Positions 11,222-21,537 of a stretch of 64,000 nucleotides of DNA are shown here, one piece after another. This DNA comes from Leishmania martiniquensis (Eukaryota; Euglenozoa; Kinetoplastea; Trypanosomatida; Trypanosomatidae). Where the stretch lies: the NCBI RefSeq assembly GCF_017916325.1, contig NC_090162.1, positions 589,001 to 653,000 of the forward strand, read 5' to 3'. The notes below the pieces were generated by a model. The model ran no database searches. It saw only the letters and a program-made list of their open reading frames with translations, and was not told the origin of the DNA. The position numbers were made by a program, and so were the translations under genes. Every line of letters begins with the position of its first letter. The first letter of the stretch is position 1.

Positions 11222-12202
11222 ATGCCGTCTATCACCACCGCGAAGCGCGAGTACGAGGACCGCCTCGCCGACTGCCTGACCAAGTACAGCTGCGTGCTGT
11301 TCGTGGGCATGGACAACGTCCGCTCGCAGCAGGTGCACGATGTGCGCCGTGCGCTGCGTGGCAAGGCGGAGTTCGTGATGGGCAAGAAGACGCTGCAGGC
11401 GAAGATCGTGGAGAAGCGCGCGCAGGCCAAGGACGCGAGCCCCGACGCGAAGCACTTCAACGATCAGTGTGAGGAGCACAACCTGCTGAGCGGCAACACC
11501 GGCCTGATCTTCACGAACAACGCTGTGCAGGAAATCACGTCTGTGCTTGACGCGCACCGTGTGAAGGCCCCAGCACGTGTCGGCGCGGTTGCGCCGTGCG
11601 ATGTTGTTGTCCCTGCTGGCAGCACCGGCATGGAGCCGACCCAGACGTCCTTCTTCCAGGCGCTGAACATCGCGACGAAGATTGCCAAGGGCATGGTGGA
11701 AATCGTGACGGAGAAGAAGGTGCTGAGCACTGGTGACAAGGTCGATAACTCGACGGCGACGCTGCTGCAGAAGCTGAACATCAGCCCGTTCTACTACCAG
11801 GTCGAGGTGCTGTCCGTGTGGGACCGCGGCGTGCTGTTCACCCGCGAGGACCTGAAGATGACGGAGGACATGGTGGAGAAGATGCTGATGGAGGGCCTGA
11901 GCAACGTGGCGGCGCTCTCGCTTGGCGCCGGCATCCCGACGTCTGCGACGATCGGCCCAATGCTGGTGGACGCTTTCAAGAACATGCTGGCCGTGTCTGT
12001 GGCGACCTCGTACGAGTTTGAGGAGCACAACGGCAAGGCGCTGCGCGAGGCCGCGATCAGCGGCTTGCTGGCCGGCTCTGGCCCTGCTGCCGCGGACTCT
12101 GCCGCCGCCGCCGCTGCCCCGGACACTTCTAGCGCTGCTGCCAAGAAGGAGGAGCCGGAGGATAGCGACGAGGACGACTTTGGCATGGGCGGTCTCTTCT
12201 GA
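11222..12202 (+). CDS. P0: 60S acidic ribosomal protein P0, copy B
   Basis: 326 residues, same protein as copy A, with the same L10-type rRNA-binding domain, Ala-rich hinge and [11 protein letters not shown] tail. The translated frames I compared on both strands match copy A, so the nucleotide sequence is probably identical too. Upstream, the sequences differ right up to the ATG (copy A caacc, copy B acaag). Downstream they match to 12229 and then split. Such sharp limits point to continuing gene conversion of the coding unit, while each copy keeps its own 5' and 3' UTR. The two tandem copies lie on the same strand, 1.4 kb apart. The P0 protein is a known strong antigen in leishmaniasis. Confidence 0.97.
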   Translation: MPSITTAKREYEDRLADCLTKYSCVLFVGMDNVRSQQVHDVRRALRGKAEFVMGKKTLQAKIVEKRAQAKDASPDAKHFNDQCEEHNLLSGNTGLIFTNNAVQEITSVLDAHRVKAPARVGAVAPCDVVVPAGSTGMEPTQTSFFQALNIATKIAKGMVEIVTEKKVLSTGDKVDNSTATLLQKLNISPFYYQVEVLSVWDRGVLFTREDLKMTEDMVEKMLMEGLSNVAALSLGAGIPTSATIGPMLVDAFKNMLAVSVATSYEFEEHNGKALREAAISGLLAGSGPAAADSAAAAAAPDTSSAAAKKEEPEDSDEDDFGMGGLF

Positions 12203-13426
12203 GCCACTCTCCATCGCGTAATCTCCCTTTCTTTTCTCCAGGCAAGCGTGAGGGAGTGCTGCCAGGTTCGCCGGGGCCATGTGAGACGCGCACCTGCGAG
12301 CGACTAACGGAAAGCGCATCACGACCGCTTGCGCTCTTTGTTTCTCTGTCCTTTTCATGTTTTGTGGGCCACGGCTTCTTTTTGGTTCTCATTTTCAAAC
12401 GCACAAAAACGAATATGCGCAGGCGGGCGCCAACAGCGGCAACGCAACGGACATAAACGGAAGATGCGGTACGCATGTGTGTCTGTGCCTGAGGATGGGG
12501 GGAGGGAGGGAGGGGGTAAGGCAGGCTGGCTGGTGTGCGGAGCAGAGCGAGCTCCTCATACCTTGCGCGCGCCTGCCTTGTTGTCGAACAGGCGCCATTA
12601 CCAGATGGCGAGGAGGACAGTGAAAGGTCTTGTGCGTATGTGCGTTCGCTTCGCCCGACGCCTCGATCTGTCGCCCCCGCTTCCTCCACGGGCTGGAACG
12701 TGTGCGACTGCTGAGAACGCGCGCATGACCCTGCCACTGCACTCCGTTTCTGTGCTGCCAGAGAGAAGACACAGTCTCCGTGGGCAGAGGCCACGGAGCA
12801 CGAATGGCTGAAACCATCACCGGAGGGGGGGCTGTGAGGCAGAAGGTGTGTGTGCGCCCGCTCGCGCGTGCCAAAGCTCAAGCTACCGCCGCCCTCCCCG
12901 TCCCCCCTACCCGCGCGCCTCTCTCTCTCGCTATGGCTTACAGCAAGCTTGAGTTTCTCCGTCTTTCCTCGCTCGTCTACTGCTTGTGTGCTTCTCTTTG
13001 ATGCGGCTTACCCCTGGTGCTTTGCCCGCTGCGGTAACTTCCACTCAACAATCCTGCGCGCGCCACCGTGCTCCCTAACGCACACTTGTTGACCCGGTGG
13101 TGCCCTTGAGTGGCGTGTCCATGAGCACAGTTCGGCTGCTGCGACTTCACGAAGCTCACCACGAGCGCGTCCCACTCGGCCGCCTCTCCTGCCCCTTCAC
13201 CCCCTAACTCTTTGAGGTGGAGCTATTCACTGCTTGGCGTATAGAAGCACCCATCAAGCACCACACGACCACTGAGGACCCTCTGCTCCACATTTTGGCA
13301 GGGCTAGGTATCGTCACACCCACACCTTGCGCAACATCGATCGGGCATTGACGGCGCGGTATGAGGAGGACGGTGGCTCGGAGGCATTTTTCCTCTTGAT
13401 TACTTGGGCGTTTTGTTTGCTTGCTT
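12203..13426. other. Intergenic region, P0-B to MID-like gene
   Basis: 12203-12229 continues the block shared with copy A. The rest has no supported gene. It contains a purine-rich GGGAGG-type stretch near 12495-12520 and C/T-rich tracts at 12880-12930 and 13380-13426. Confidence 0.6.
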
Positions 13427-13428
13427 AG
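13427..13428 (+). promoter_or_regulatory. Predicted spliced-leader acceptor AG for the MID-like gene
   Basis: First AG after the T-rich run TTTTGTTTGCTTGCTT, and 21 nt before ATG 13450. An in-frame stop (13444-13446) sits between this AG and the ATG, so the start is well fixed. Confidence 0.55.
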
Positions 13429-13449
13429 AAGGACATCGTTGCGTGATAC

Positions 13450-13881
13450 ATGTCTCGAGTGCTTACGGTTCTCCTAACGTACGACGACCCAGAGTGCGGT
13501 GGCGCTGCGGACGCGCTGGTAGAGCACCTGGAGCGTGATGCGGCGGCTGCGGAGGGGCACTGCCAGCTTTCCGTGAAACCGATTCAGGTGCTGCAGAGCG
13601 GCTCTCACAGAGATGCCCTCTACGGCTCGCTACAAGACCTGTTTCAGATGAAGCCACAGGATATCTTTGTCATCACGTTCCTCAAGGGAAGCCAGCCGGA
13701 GGAGTACCGAAAGGTTACCGAGTTATGCAGCAGCGTAAGACCCACTGCTGTGCAGTGCCAAGTACTGACGCACTTGGCGAACTACAGTGATGTTGGTCTC
13801 ATCATTCGCAATTTGGTACGGCTGGTACTGGATGAGATGGCCAAGGATGCGAGCCGCAGCAGCGCCGGCGCAACCACGTAG
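13450..13881 (+). CDS. Small conserved-looking protein resembling a stand-alone Argonaute/Piwi MID domain
   Basis: 143 residues. The start is fixed by an in-frame stop six nt upstream and a clear acceptor at 13428. I see no signal peptide or membrane segment. The order of elements matches the MID domain of Argonaute/Piwi proteins: an N-terminal hydrophobic strand (4-10), a helix (18-29), a central strand DIFVITFL (71-78), then Tyr86, a Gln102-Cys103 pair exactly 16 residues after the Tyr as in human AGO2 (Tyr529, Gln545), and a C-terminal helix ending in Lys132. In Argonautes those residues hold the 5' phosphate of the guide. The Lys four residues after the Tyr in AGO2 is Thr90 here. No PAZ, PIWI or N domain is present, and the frame stops where the PIWI domain would start. 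The fold match is my inference. Another small Rossmann-like domain is possible. Confidence 0.75.
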   Translation: MSRVLTVLLTYDDPECGGAADALVEHLERDAAAAEGHCQLSVKPIQVLQSGSHRDALYGSLQDLFQMKPQDIFVITFLKGSQPEEYRKVTELCSSVRPTAVQCQVLTHLANYSDVGLIIRNLVRLVLDEMAKDASRSSAGATT

Positions 13882-15125
13882 CGGAGGCGCGTGTGAAGGA
13901 CGAAGGAAGCTCGAGTAGAAGAGCAGGTCATGGGGACAGGCGCTCAACTTCTCCGCACAGAAGAGGAGAGGCTCTCCTGCCCTTCCCTCCCTTCTTCCCG
14001 CTGCCACTCTTTTTGCTCCCCTTCCCCCCTCGGGGCTGGCGGTGCTGTCGCTTTTCCTGCTGCCTCTTGACGGGCTCGGCCTGCGAGTTCCGCTCTCCAG
14101 CTCGATCTCTCCGTCTGCCTACCCCGTGCATGTCGCGCGGGCCATCCTGTCTCCCCTCCGCCGCAGCGCCCTCTCTCTCCCCCTACCGGCACCGCTATGA
14201 GTTGACGCAAGTGCCCTGCCTTTCAATACCTAGTGCTGGCGTACGATACCCGAAAACGGCGTGGATACAGTGACGTGCGGAGGAGCTGTACCCCACTCTC
14301 GTCATTCATGGACTCTGGGCCCCGCAGCTCTTCTGGTCGTCTGCTTCCCTTTCTTGTGTCGCATGTGTGTCTTTCTGTGCTTGCGTCTGTGTGTTGGAGA
14401 GGTAAAGGGCTCCTTTTTTTTATGAAGAGGGAACGATGCGTGGGTGGTGATGGCCACATTAGTGGAAGCGGTGGCTCTCTGCGTCAAAAAAAATGATGAG
14501 AGGGGGACGCACAAGCAGCCACGAAAAGATGGCGACAGAGAGACTCTTCACACACACACTTGCAGATACGCACTCCCGCCTGTGCCCACGCCAGCGCGCG
14601 ACGTAAGGCTCACCTGTACGGGTTGCTCTTCATCTCGCATGGGCTCTCTTGCTGAGGGATGAGAAGGGTGCGCAGAGCGATATTCGCAAAGCGCCACATC
14701 CTGCGGTGGGGTCGAACACCACCCTCGAGCTGCCACTGAGGAAATTTTTTCGAGTGCCTGTGTGCAACGGTACACCCGCGGCCTTGCCAAAAAAAATCTG
14801 TTGGGGCGCTTCGGGCCGCCGCTGTTGCCTCGTTCGTTGCTCGGTCGGCCTATGGGAAGGGCTGCATCTGCCGACCCATCTCGCCGCTGAAGGACGTCTC
14901 CGTATGCTTCTCTGTACTGACAGTGTTTCTTTTCCGACTGCGTGGCTTTCTTTTTTTCCATCCGCGCCATCTCTGCCGGCCTGCGCGCCTCTCCGCGCAC
15001 GCTGGCGGAAGGAGAGCAGTTCGCGGAGACCGCCACAGGCTACATCGGCCGGGGTGTACCGAAATTAATGCCGCTGCCCTCGTCCCCCTCGGGCGCGCCC
15101 CCTTCAACCTGATTTAGAGCACAGG
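13882..15125. other. Intergenic region
   Basis: No supported gene. C/T-rich tracts lie at 13978-14035 and around 14930-15000. I see no remnant of a PIWI domain in the three + frames downstream of the MID-like gene. AG 15116-15117 is a possible acceptor for the next gene, leaving only 8 nt of leader. Confidence 0.6.
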
Positions 15126-16247
15126 ATGGAGGAGTGGATCAAGGCCTCCCTGGAGGCCAAGTACATCAGCAAAGTGGAGGCGTCAAGCGTGCAGTCTGGA
15201 GTCTTCTGCGAAGCGTTCACCTCCCCATGGTACGATAACGGAGTGGTCTTCGACTGGACCGCGCTGCATCAGAGACTGACTCGGCCGACTGCAGCTTCGT
15301 CAGGCATCACCAAGGCCGTCGCCGCATTTCGGGGATTCGGTGCTGAGGCGCTGAAGGCCGCGTCTAACGAGGGCAAGAAGAAGTGCTTCTCAACTGTAGT
15401 CGAACTGAAGGAGCCGTGGACCCTTCAACCCCTCTCAGAGCAGGCGCAGGACCTCAGCGCTTTCGAGGTCCTTTCGGGCACCCCCTCCTCCGCCCCCGCA
15501 GCGACGCCACCGGATGCGAGCAGCAGCCCTCTCGCCTCCTCCTCAAACAACGCGAGACAGCTGTACACATTTCTGCGTGGTCCGCCGGGACAGCGCGTGG
15601 TGAAAGATGACATGATGCGCGTGCTCTTGAGTGTCGAAAAGCAGTTTCGCACAAAGGGGCTGCGCGTCGTCTCTTTCCTGAGCTCCTTCGTGCTGTTCGG
15701 TGCCGACTTTACCGATATGCTTCATTGCACGGCTGCGGTATTTCACGCCCTGACTGAGGTAGGCTTCTCCATCGACGACCACGGCTCCTGCCTCGGCCCC
15801 CGTGTTGTCTCGCCGCTGCGTGTGGGCTCGGAGGATTGGTGGACCACCTCACCACTGCAGCAGGTTAAGTCGGAGGAGGACGTGGCCGAGCTTCTTGTGC
15901 GTCTTTTCTATCAGTGGCTGCAGGACGCGTATATATGGGGCTGCACGGCTCCCGTCCGACTCTTCCCTGATGCCAAGGAAACGCGTGCGGAGAAGTCGGC
16001 CCGCCTCTTCGAACGTTTCCTGCGCGGGCTTGTGCTACCTCGAGCGCGTGAAATCGGGCTAGACACCCTGTACGAGTCGCTCCCTGAGGAGGGCGGCAGC
16101 CTAGTCGAGCTGGCCGCTGTCGGATTGGAAAAGAAACGGGCACCAGCGGGACTGCAGCGGTGGAGTGTGGGGGAACTTCGTGTCCTTCTTGCCCAACTCG
16201 GCGCCTACGAACATATTCCATCTGAGTACCTTTCGAGCACTCATTGA
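15126..16247 (+). CDS. Protein of unknown function (373 aa)
   Basis: 373 residues from the first ATG. I do not recognise a family. It looks soluble, with no signal peptide and no clear membrane segment. A Pro/Ala/Ser-rich linker at about 117-141 separates an N-terminal part (about 1-115) from a C-terminal part (about 145-370). The C-terminal part has regular hydrophobic helices, for example RVVSFLSSFVLFGADF and EDVAELLVRLFYQWL. Codon use is like the neighbouring genes (G/C-ending), which supports a real gene. It sits between the MID-like gene and the choline kinase. Neighbours give no hint of function in a polycistronic unit. Confidence 0.82.
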   Translation: MEEWIKASLEAKYISKVEASSVQSGVFCEAFTSPWYDNGVVFDWTALHQRLTRPTAASSGITKAVAAFRGFGAEALKAASNEGKKKCFSTVVELKEPWTLQPLSEQAQDLSAFEVLSGTPSSAPAATPPDASSSPLASSSNNARQLYTFLRGPPGQRVVKDDMMRVLLSVEKQFRTKGLRVVSFLSSFVLFGADFTDMLHCTAAVFHALTEVGFSIDDHGSCLGPRVVSPLRVGSEDWWTTSPLQQVKSEEDVAELLVRLFYQWLQDAYIWGCTAPVRLFPDAKETRAEKSARLFERFLRGLVLPRAREIGLDTLYESLPEEGGSLVELAAVGLEKKRAPAGLQRWSVGELRVLLAQLGAYEHIPSEYLSSTH

Positions 16248-18607
16248 GTAACACCAAAAGGTGGCGCTGCTGCTTTTGCAGAGCCGCGCCCCTCCCCAAC
16301 CTTTTTTTTCTATCTGCAGCGTGAACGCATGTATCTCACGCCTTAGTCCTCTGCCCGGTAGAGCTCCTTTGGTGAGACGTGGAGAGCTGTGCTTGCAGCA
16401 TGGTAGCTGCTTGAAGCACATGGAATGGGGCTGCGTGGTGCGACCGGCGCCGCTGTTGTCGCTGCGCCCCCCTTTCCGCTCGGATGATTCGGAGCAGAGG
16501 CGTTATGTTGCAGCGGTCCTCTCCATAGCTACTACCACCTGTGCGGCAACGTGAGGGTGTGGTCACACGCCTATGTGCAGCCGCCTCTTCTCGAGTAGGA
16601 GCAAAGAGGAGGGCAGCGACACAGAGACGATACGTGCACGCAGAGGAGCGATGAAGCGTTCGCGGAGAGCACAACAAGAAGCGTCCTGATCCCCCACCCG
16701 CCCACCCCCTTGCGGCGGATCACCCTGCGGCCCCGCGAGCGAGCTCGAGTGGCCGTCTTGCTCACCAGCCTTTCTTGACACGCGCGCGGGAGGCTTTGGC
16801 CGCTGCCGTCGATGGTTTTACGCGGGCCCCCGGCCTGAAACGTTACGCCAGCCTTCTCCTCTGCCCATTTCGTCTCTTTGTGCGCCACGCAGGGGCGCGT
16901 CTCACCCGCAGGCCGCGCACCCGCTCCTATTGCATCGGGCCTGCGAGCTGAGCGCCATTTGGCTGTCTTCTACCGAAGCTCTCGGCGTGGGTGGCGGCGC
17001 GTGTTTCGCGAACAGCAGCGGGCCCGATAGCGCCATCAAGCAGGTCAGCGGCGGAGGCTTCTGCCGTGGCAGGCAGCGCCGCTCGCTCGCCTGCCAAGCC
17101 GCCCCCGTAAAAGGGGGGAGTGGTGCCGCAGCTGTTTCGTGGCGCTCGGCTCTTTTCATGCGGACTCTCCGCCTCCCAAGCGGAGGCGCCCTTCTGGCTT
17201 GTGCTCCGCGTCCCAACGCGAAGAACGAACCATGGTCAAGCTTCTTCGTGCGTGCTGGATGACTGAAGTCTGCGATGCGAGCGGCCCGACGAAAGCCTCG
17301 ACCGCAGCGGGCACATTGTTTCAAATCCCAAGTACGATGGGGTGCACGTCGCGACAGAAGATGCTTACCTCGCTCAAGCCGCTCTCTCCTCCTCCTTCTC
17401 TCTGTGCGCCCCTCACAAGTTGCGGCATCATTGGAGAAGGCAGAGCCGAATCGACTCCAAGCGATTCTCACCGTGAGGCATAATGCACTCGTCTGACGAA
17501 CTTCGTGGCGAGCATGGTATCCGTGCGTTGGGCGCTGCGTGCCATCCCAGGTGCGGAGCCCGGTGCAGTGGATGTACAGTGCACCTCAAGTACGCGTAAG
17601 CAGACGATGTTCTGCGCAAAGCTGCATGTACTCCGCACGGTGTCTTGTTGGAAAGGTGTGGACCGACTTCTCGGGCGCACCCCTCCTCTTAGCACCGCAC
17701 AGCAACACCAAAGGGCCTTCAGCGAAGCTGGACAGGCATGATGACGTCCTGAGAAATTCAGATGTGACCATCGCTTACCGTTAGCGTCGCGACCGCGCCC
17801 TTCTACTTCCACACAAACCGAAAAAGCGAGGACCCGCTTATGCGCCGTCGACATTTAGCACAGCTTTGGGATGGTGGTAGAGTAGACTGTGTCGCGTGCG
17901 CTTGCACCCCCCTTTCGATATTGGGTGGCGTGGCAAGGCTGGTCCTGCACCCTCTCATCCTGCTTCCGCCGGGCATTCTCTTGACCCACGGTGCCCCTTC
18001 CCCTTCCCCTTCCTCCCCCATCTCGGCATCCTTCTCCCTTATGTCTCATGCCTTCCTCCCTCTTGCACGGGTGCATGCATGCACTCACCCGACCACGCGC
18101 GATTGGGGAGCCCTCGTCCCTCCTCGACAGCGCATGGACTCGCTCGTACGGGGACTGACCGAAACATATGCATCGTCACCGTTTGCTGGCGCTAAAGAGT
18201 AGTCAGCTCCCAAACCCGTATTGGCGTGAGTGTCTCCTTCCTAGTCAACGCCTCGCAGCTGTTAGGAGAGAGAGAGACGGAGAGTGGCACGGCGACGCGC
18301 AGCACTGCCGACGACGTCACGATCACCCAACAGTGGTCCCTCTCTTAGACCTACATACGTACGCATACGCGCGCGCTCGAGGTAAGTGCTATTGCACGTG
18401 AGGGGTGGCCATCAACGCGGAACCCTCGCTTGTTCCCCCCCTCAGGGCTCCTCTTCGGCCCGATCTGTAGTCTCCCCCTTCTCTGTTCCTCGTTGCATAC
18501 ACAGACACACATATATATATATATACTGATATATATTGATTTACGCAGTTTACGTGGCCTCTCTCTCTCTCGCAACAACGCCTGCTCCTGCCGTCCCACT
18601 CAACCCC
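16248..18607. other. Long intergenic region before choline kinase
   Basis: 2.4 kb. No supported gene. The stretch at about 16900-17500 is GC-rich and unlike ordinary C/T-rich spacer. It contains a CCCCCGTAAAAGGGGGGAG palindrome near 17102-17120, loosely like the C-run/G-run signature inside the SIDER2-like repeats, so it may be an old, decayed retroposon. TA/CA microsatellite occurs at 18505-18540. The last possible acceptor AG before the next ATG is at 18547-18548. Confidence 0.55.
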
Positions 18608-20533
18608 ATGGCGGAGATTACTGACGAGTGGATTACGGACGATCCGCTGCGACGGCAGGTGCAGATAACGGAAGTGGTGCTCACCCATTGTGCCTCGGTG
18701 CTGTGGCGGCAGAACAGGGAGAAGCTGAACAAGGCCACGGGGTGGGCGGCAACGCTTCGCGCCTGGCTCAGGAGCAATACTGAGGGACTAGATAGCAACA
18801 GCAGCTTCTCCGAGTCGAGCGTGAGCCAGCGGCCAATAGCGCTGCAGAAGAGGCAAAGCGACGTCACCTTGGTCTTGGCGGATGTGTTTGCGCCCATGGG
18901 GAGCTCAAAGCCGAATCAGCCGCCACACAACTTGCCCGCCCTGTCGACACCTTCATCGCGGCAGAGCTTTCACATCCCTTCTTCGCACAAGAACGCCGCA
19001 GACGGCGCTGTCAACTCCCACCTGGCCCCAGAAGGGCAGAGCAGCATCGCCTACGCTGCGGTGGCGCATGGGGCAACGCTCACCAACACGAACACCTTGA
19101 GCCGGAGCAGCACATGCAGCAGCACGGGCTGGCCACGCTATCCCGAGGTCGGCGCTGGGAACAACCGCGTCTGCGAGCCCCGTACCGGGCCATCGCCGCC
19201 TGTCGTAGCCGGCATGTCGTCCTTGTCTCGCCGCAGCACCGAGGAGATCTGTGAGGAGTGCTGCTCCCCACCGACACCCGTGACGACGCGGCTGGACGAG
19301 GCTGCTGTGCTAAAGGCGAACGCCTCGCCATCGAGCGAATGCAGAGGTGCCCTCGAATCTCCCTTCGCGCCTCTGCAGGTGAAGCGCTTATCGGGCGGCA
19401 TTACGAATGAACTCTTCCACGTCTATGACGCAGACAACCCGTCCGCGTCGGTGGTGGTGCGCGTCTTCGGAAAGGAGACGGACCGCGTCATATCACGCGA
19501 GAGCGAGCTGTTCTACCAGTCTCTCTTCATCCCAACCTATGTCCATGGCGGCAACTTCCTCGTGTACGACTACTTGGACGGCTACTACGCGCTGCCATAC
19601 CAGGACATGCCGGCGGAGGCGATGACAATAGCGCGTGCCATCGCAGCATTCCAGGTGCGGGCCACGCGCGCTGCTCTGCGTGATCACGCGTGTCCGCTGC
19701 TGCGCGACTCGCATAACATGGACTATTGGAAAAGCCTAGAGGAGCAGATGCAGGCAGCAGAGGAGAGCAGCACGACAAGCAGCTGCGGTGCCCACAAGAT
19801 CCAGTCTCGCTATGACCGCGAGTCGAACTACGTGATCGATTCGTTGACGAAGTGGGTGAACCTCATTTTGTCGCAAGAGATAGTGGATAAGGTGCACGTG
19901 GAGAAGCGCGAGAGCTTTCTCGAGACGGGGCGCCGTCTGCAGTCAGAGTGTGCGTGGATGGTGTCGATGCTGGAGGGGCAAAAAGCTTTCTTGCTGGAGG
20001 GCGTCTGCCACAACGACCTGCTGAGTGCCAACATAATGATTCATAGGGAGCGCCAGGATGTGCAGGTGATCGACTTCGACTACACAAAGCGCAGCTTCTT
20101 GCTCTATGACGTGGCGAACCACTTTAACGAGTACCCTGGCCTTGACTGCGACTACGACACCCACTTCCCGTCCGATGCGCATATGTCCGCGTTCATTGCC
20201 GAGTACCGCCGCGGTATGCGGGAGGCGCTCGAGGCGGCCTGGTCGGAGAAATGTACCCACGCCAACTCCACCACGGGCGCGTCTCGCGAGGACCAAATCT
20301 TCCCCAACGCGCGGGAGCTGTTCTGGAGCGACAGCGAGGAGGCGGAGGCAAAGGTGGTGGCGCACTGGACCCGGCTCGCGAAGCTTCTCACACTGGCCTC
20401 GCACCTATCGTGGAGTGTTTGGTCGCTGCTGCAGGAGGCCGTCTCTGCGCTGGACGTAGACTTCCTCGACTACGCCCGTGTCCGCTACAGCCGCTACCTT
20501 GCCGTGCGTGATGAGTGCTCGGAGAAGCTGTGA
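18608..20533 (+). CDS. Choline/ethanolamine kinase
   Basis: 641 residues from ATG 18608. The longer frame to 18536 starts with TTG and is not used. The enzyme phosphorylates choline and/or ethanolamine with ATP, the first step of the Kennedy pathway to phosphatidylcholine and phosphatidylethanolamine. The N-terminal 250 or so residues are Ser/Pro-rich and not conserved. The kinase fold starts near 255 with LSGGITNELF (nucleotide-binding loop). The Brenner-type catalytic motif is HND 468-470 with Asn475, and the metal-binding IDFDY motif has Asp489. The following YDVANHFNEY segment is typical of the choline/ethanolamine kinase family. All catalytic residues are intact. Substrate preference cannot be decided from the sequence. 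SIDER2-like copy 1 lies about 1 kb downstream, probably in this gene's 3' UTR or just beyond it. Confidence 0.93.
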   Translation: MAEITDEWITDDPLRRQVQITEVVLTHCASVLWRQNREKLNKATGWAATLRAWLRSNTEGLDSNSSFSESSVSQRPIALQKRQSDVTLVLADVFAPMGSSKPNQPPHNLPALSTPSSRQSFHIPSSHKNAADGAVNSHLAPEGQSSIAYAAVAHGATLTNTNTLSRSSTCSSTGWPRYPEVGAGNNRVCEPRTGPSPPVVAGMSSLSRRSTEEICEECCSPPTPVTTRLDEAAVLKANASPSSECRGALESPFAPLQVKRLSGGITNELFHVYDADNPSASVVVRVFGKETDRVISRESELFYQSLFIPTYVHGGNFLVYDYLDGYYALPYQDMPAEAMTIARAIAAFQVRATRAALRDHACPLLRDSHNMDYWKSLEEQMQAAEESSTTSSCGAHKIQSRYDRESNYVIDSLTKWVNLILSQEIVDKVHVEKRESFLETGRRLQSECAWMVSMLEGQKAFLLEGVCHNDLLSANIMIHRERQDVQVIDFDYTKRSFLLYDVANHFNEYPGLDCDYDTHFPSDAHMSAFIAEYRRGMREALEAAWSEKCTHANSTTGASREDQIFPNARELFWSDSEEAEAKVVAHWTRLAKLLTLASHLSWSVWSLLQEAVSALDVDFLDYARVRYSRYLAVRDECSEKL

Positions 20534-21537
20534 TGTCGGGTAATGAGAAGGGGGAAGGTGTCGCACTGCGAAGACAACGCCTTGAAGAAGGCGGCCCGCA
20601 CCGGCTAGTACTTACAATCGTGTGTTAGACGCCTCTTGGTGCTCTTCCCCTCTGTGCTGTTCGCGTGCATGATGAACACTGCAGGACAGAAAGACACTAT
20701 CGACGCGGTGGCGACGCAGCTCTGACGTGTCACTCATCCACAGCGAAAGTAATGACTAAATGTATATATATATATGTGTGTGTGCAGCAGCAATACCGGC
20801 TTCCTCTCCGAAAAATGGCGCCGTCCTTGTTCTTGTATGAGGTGGCTCGCGTACACAGTTGAGTGGCTCGTGATTTGTAAAGCCGACCTTTTTGATCGCC
20901 GGTTTGCTGTTAATGATGAACAATTCGGTGTCGTCGGCTGGAGTGCGCTCGGCTCTCTTCTCTACTCACATGTGCAGTTGGTGCGGTGGAACTCCTTGTC
21001 GTGGGTCTCTGCTTTCGCGGGAGGGTCAGGGGCGCATGAAGATGTGCACTCTTGCCCCCTCTTCGTCGCCGGCACGCGCCTGGGGCCGACACGCCGTCCT
21101 TAGCCCCCTTTTACCCTCTACAGACGCGTGATTTGGTACATAAGCGCGTTGCTTTCTGCAATTCTCTGTTCTGGTATGTGGGGTGACGTCTCCTCGACGG
21201 AGGGCGCACACGAGACGGGCGTGTCGGCCCCCTCCTCGCGTCTCTCTTTTTCTCTACCCAGCCGGCGCGGCGTTTCTCATGCCTTCGCTGCCGCTCTCTT
21301 TCCGAACTTTTCTGCCGCCACACAAGGCGACGGCTGCAGTGAGGGAAGAAGATCAAAGGCCCACGGGCCCCGAGAACGAGCTCGCGCACCGCCGCTGTCC
21401 ACCTGTGTCATCCTCAACACTTGGGCATCTCCTTCCGCGTGCGCAAAAAAAAGCGAGGAGAGAGGGACGGTCCGTATGCAGAGGAGGAAGCCCCTTTTGC
21501 TTTGCCGTTGCCTGCGTGCCATCGGCCGGGATCGAGA
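20534..21537. other. Intergenic region upstream of SIDER2-like copy 1
   Basis: No supported gene. TA microsatellite at about 20763-20774 is followed by TG repeats. This is probably choline kinase 3' UTR. Confidence 0.6.

Noticed and set aside
10970..12358. 462-codon frame on the minus strand across P0-B, and 348-codon one across P0-A
   Set aside because: Mirror frames of a GC-ending, high-bias gene. They are Arg/His/Leu-rich, have no domain and oppose the transcription direction.
16902..17471. 189-codon minus-strand frame
   Set aside because: No domain and no codon bias. All supported genes are on the + strand.
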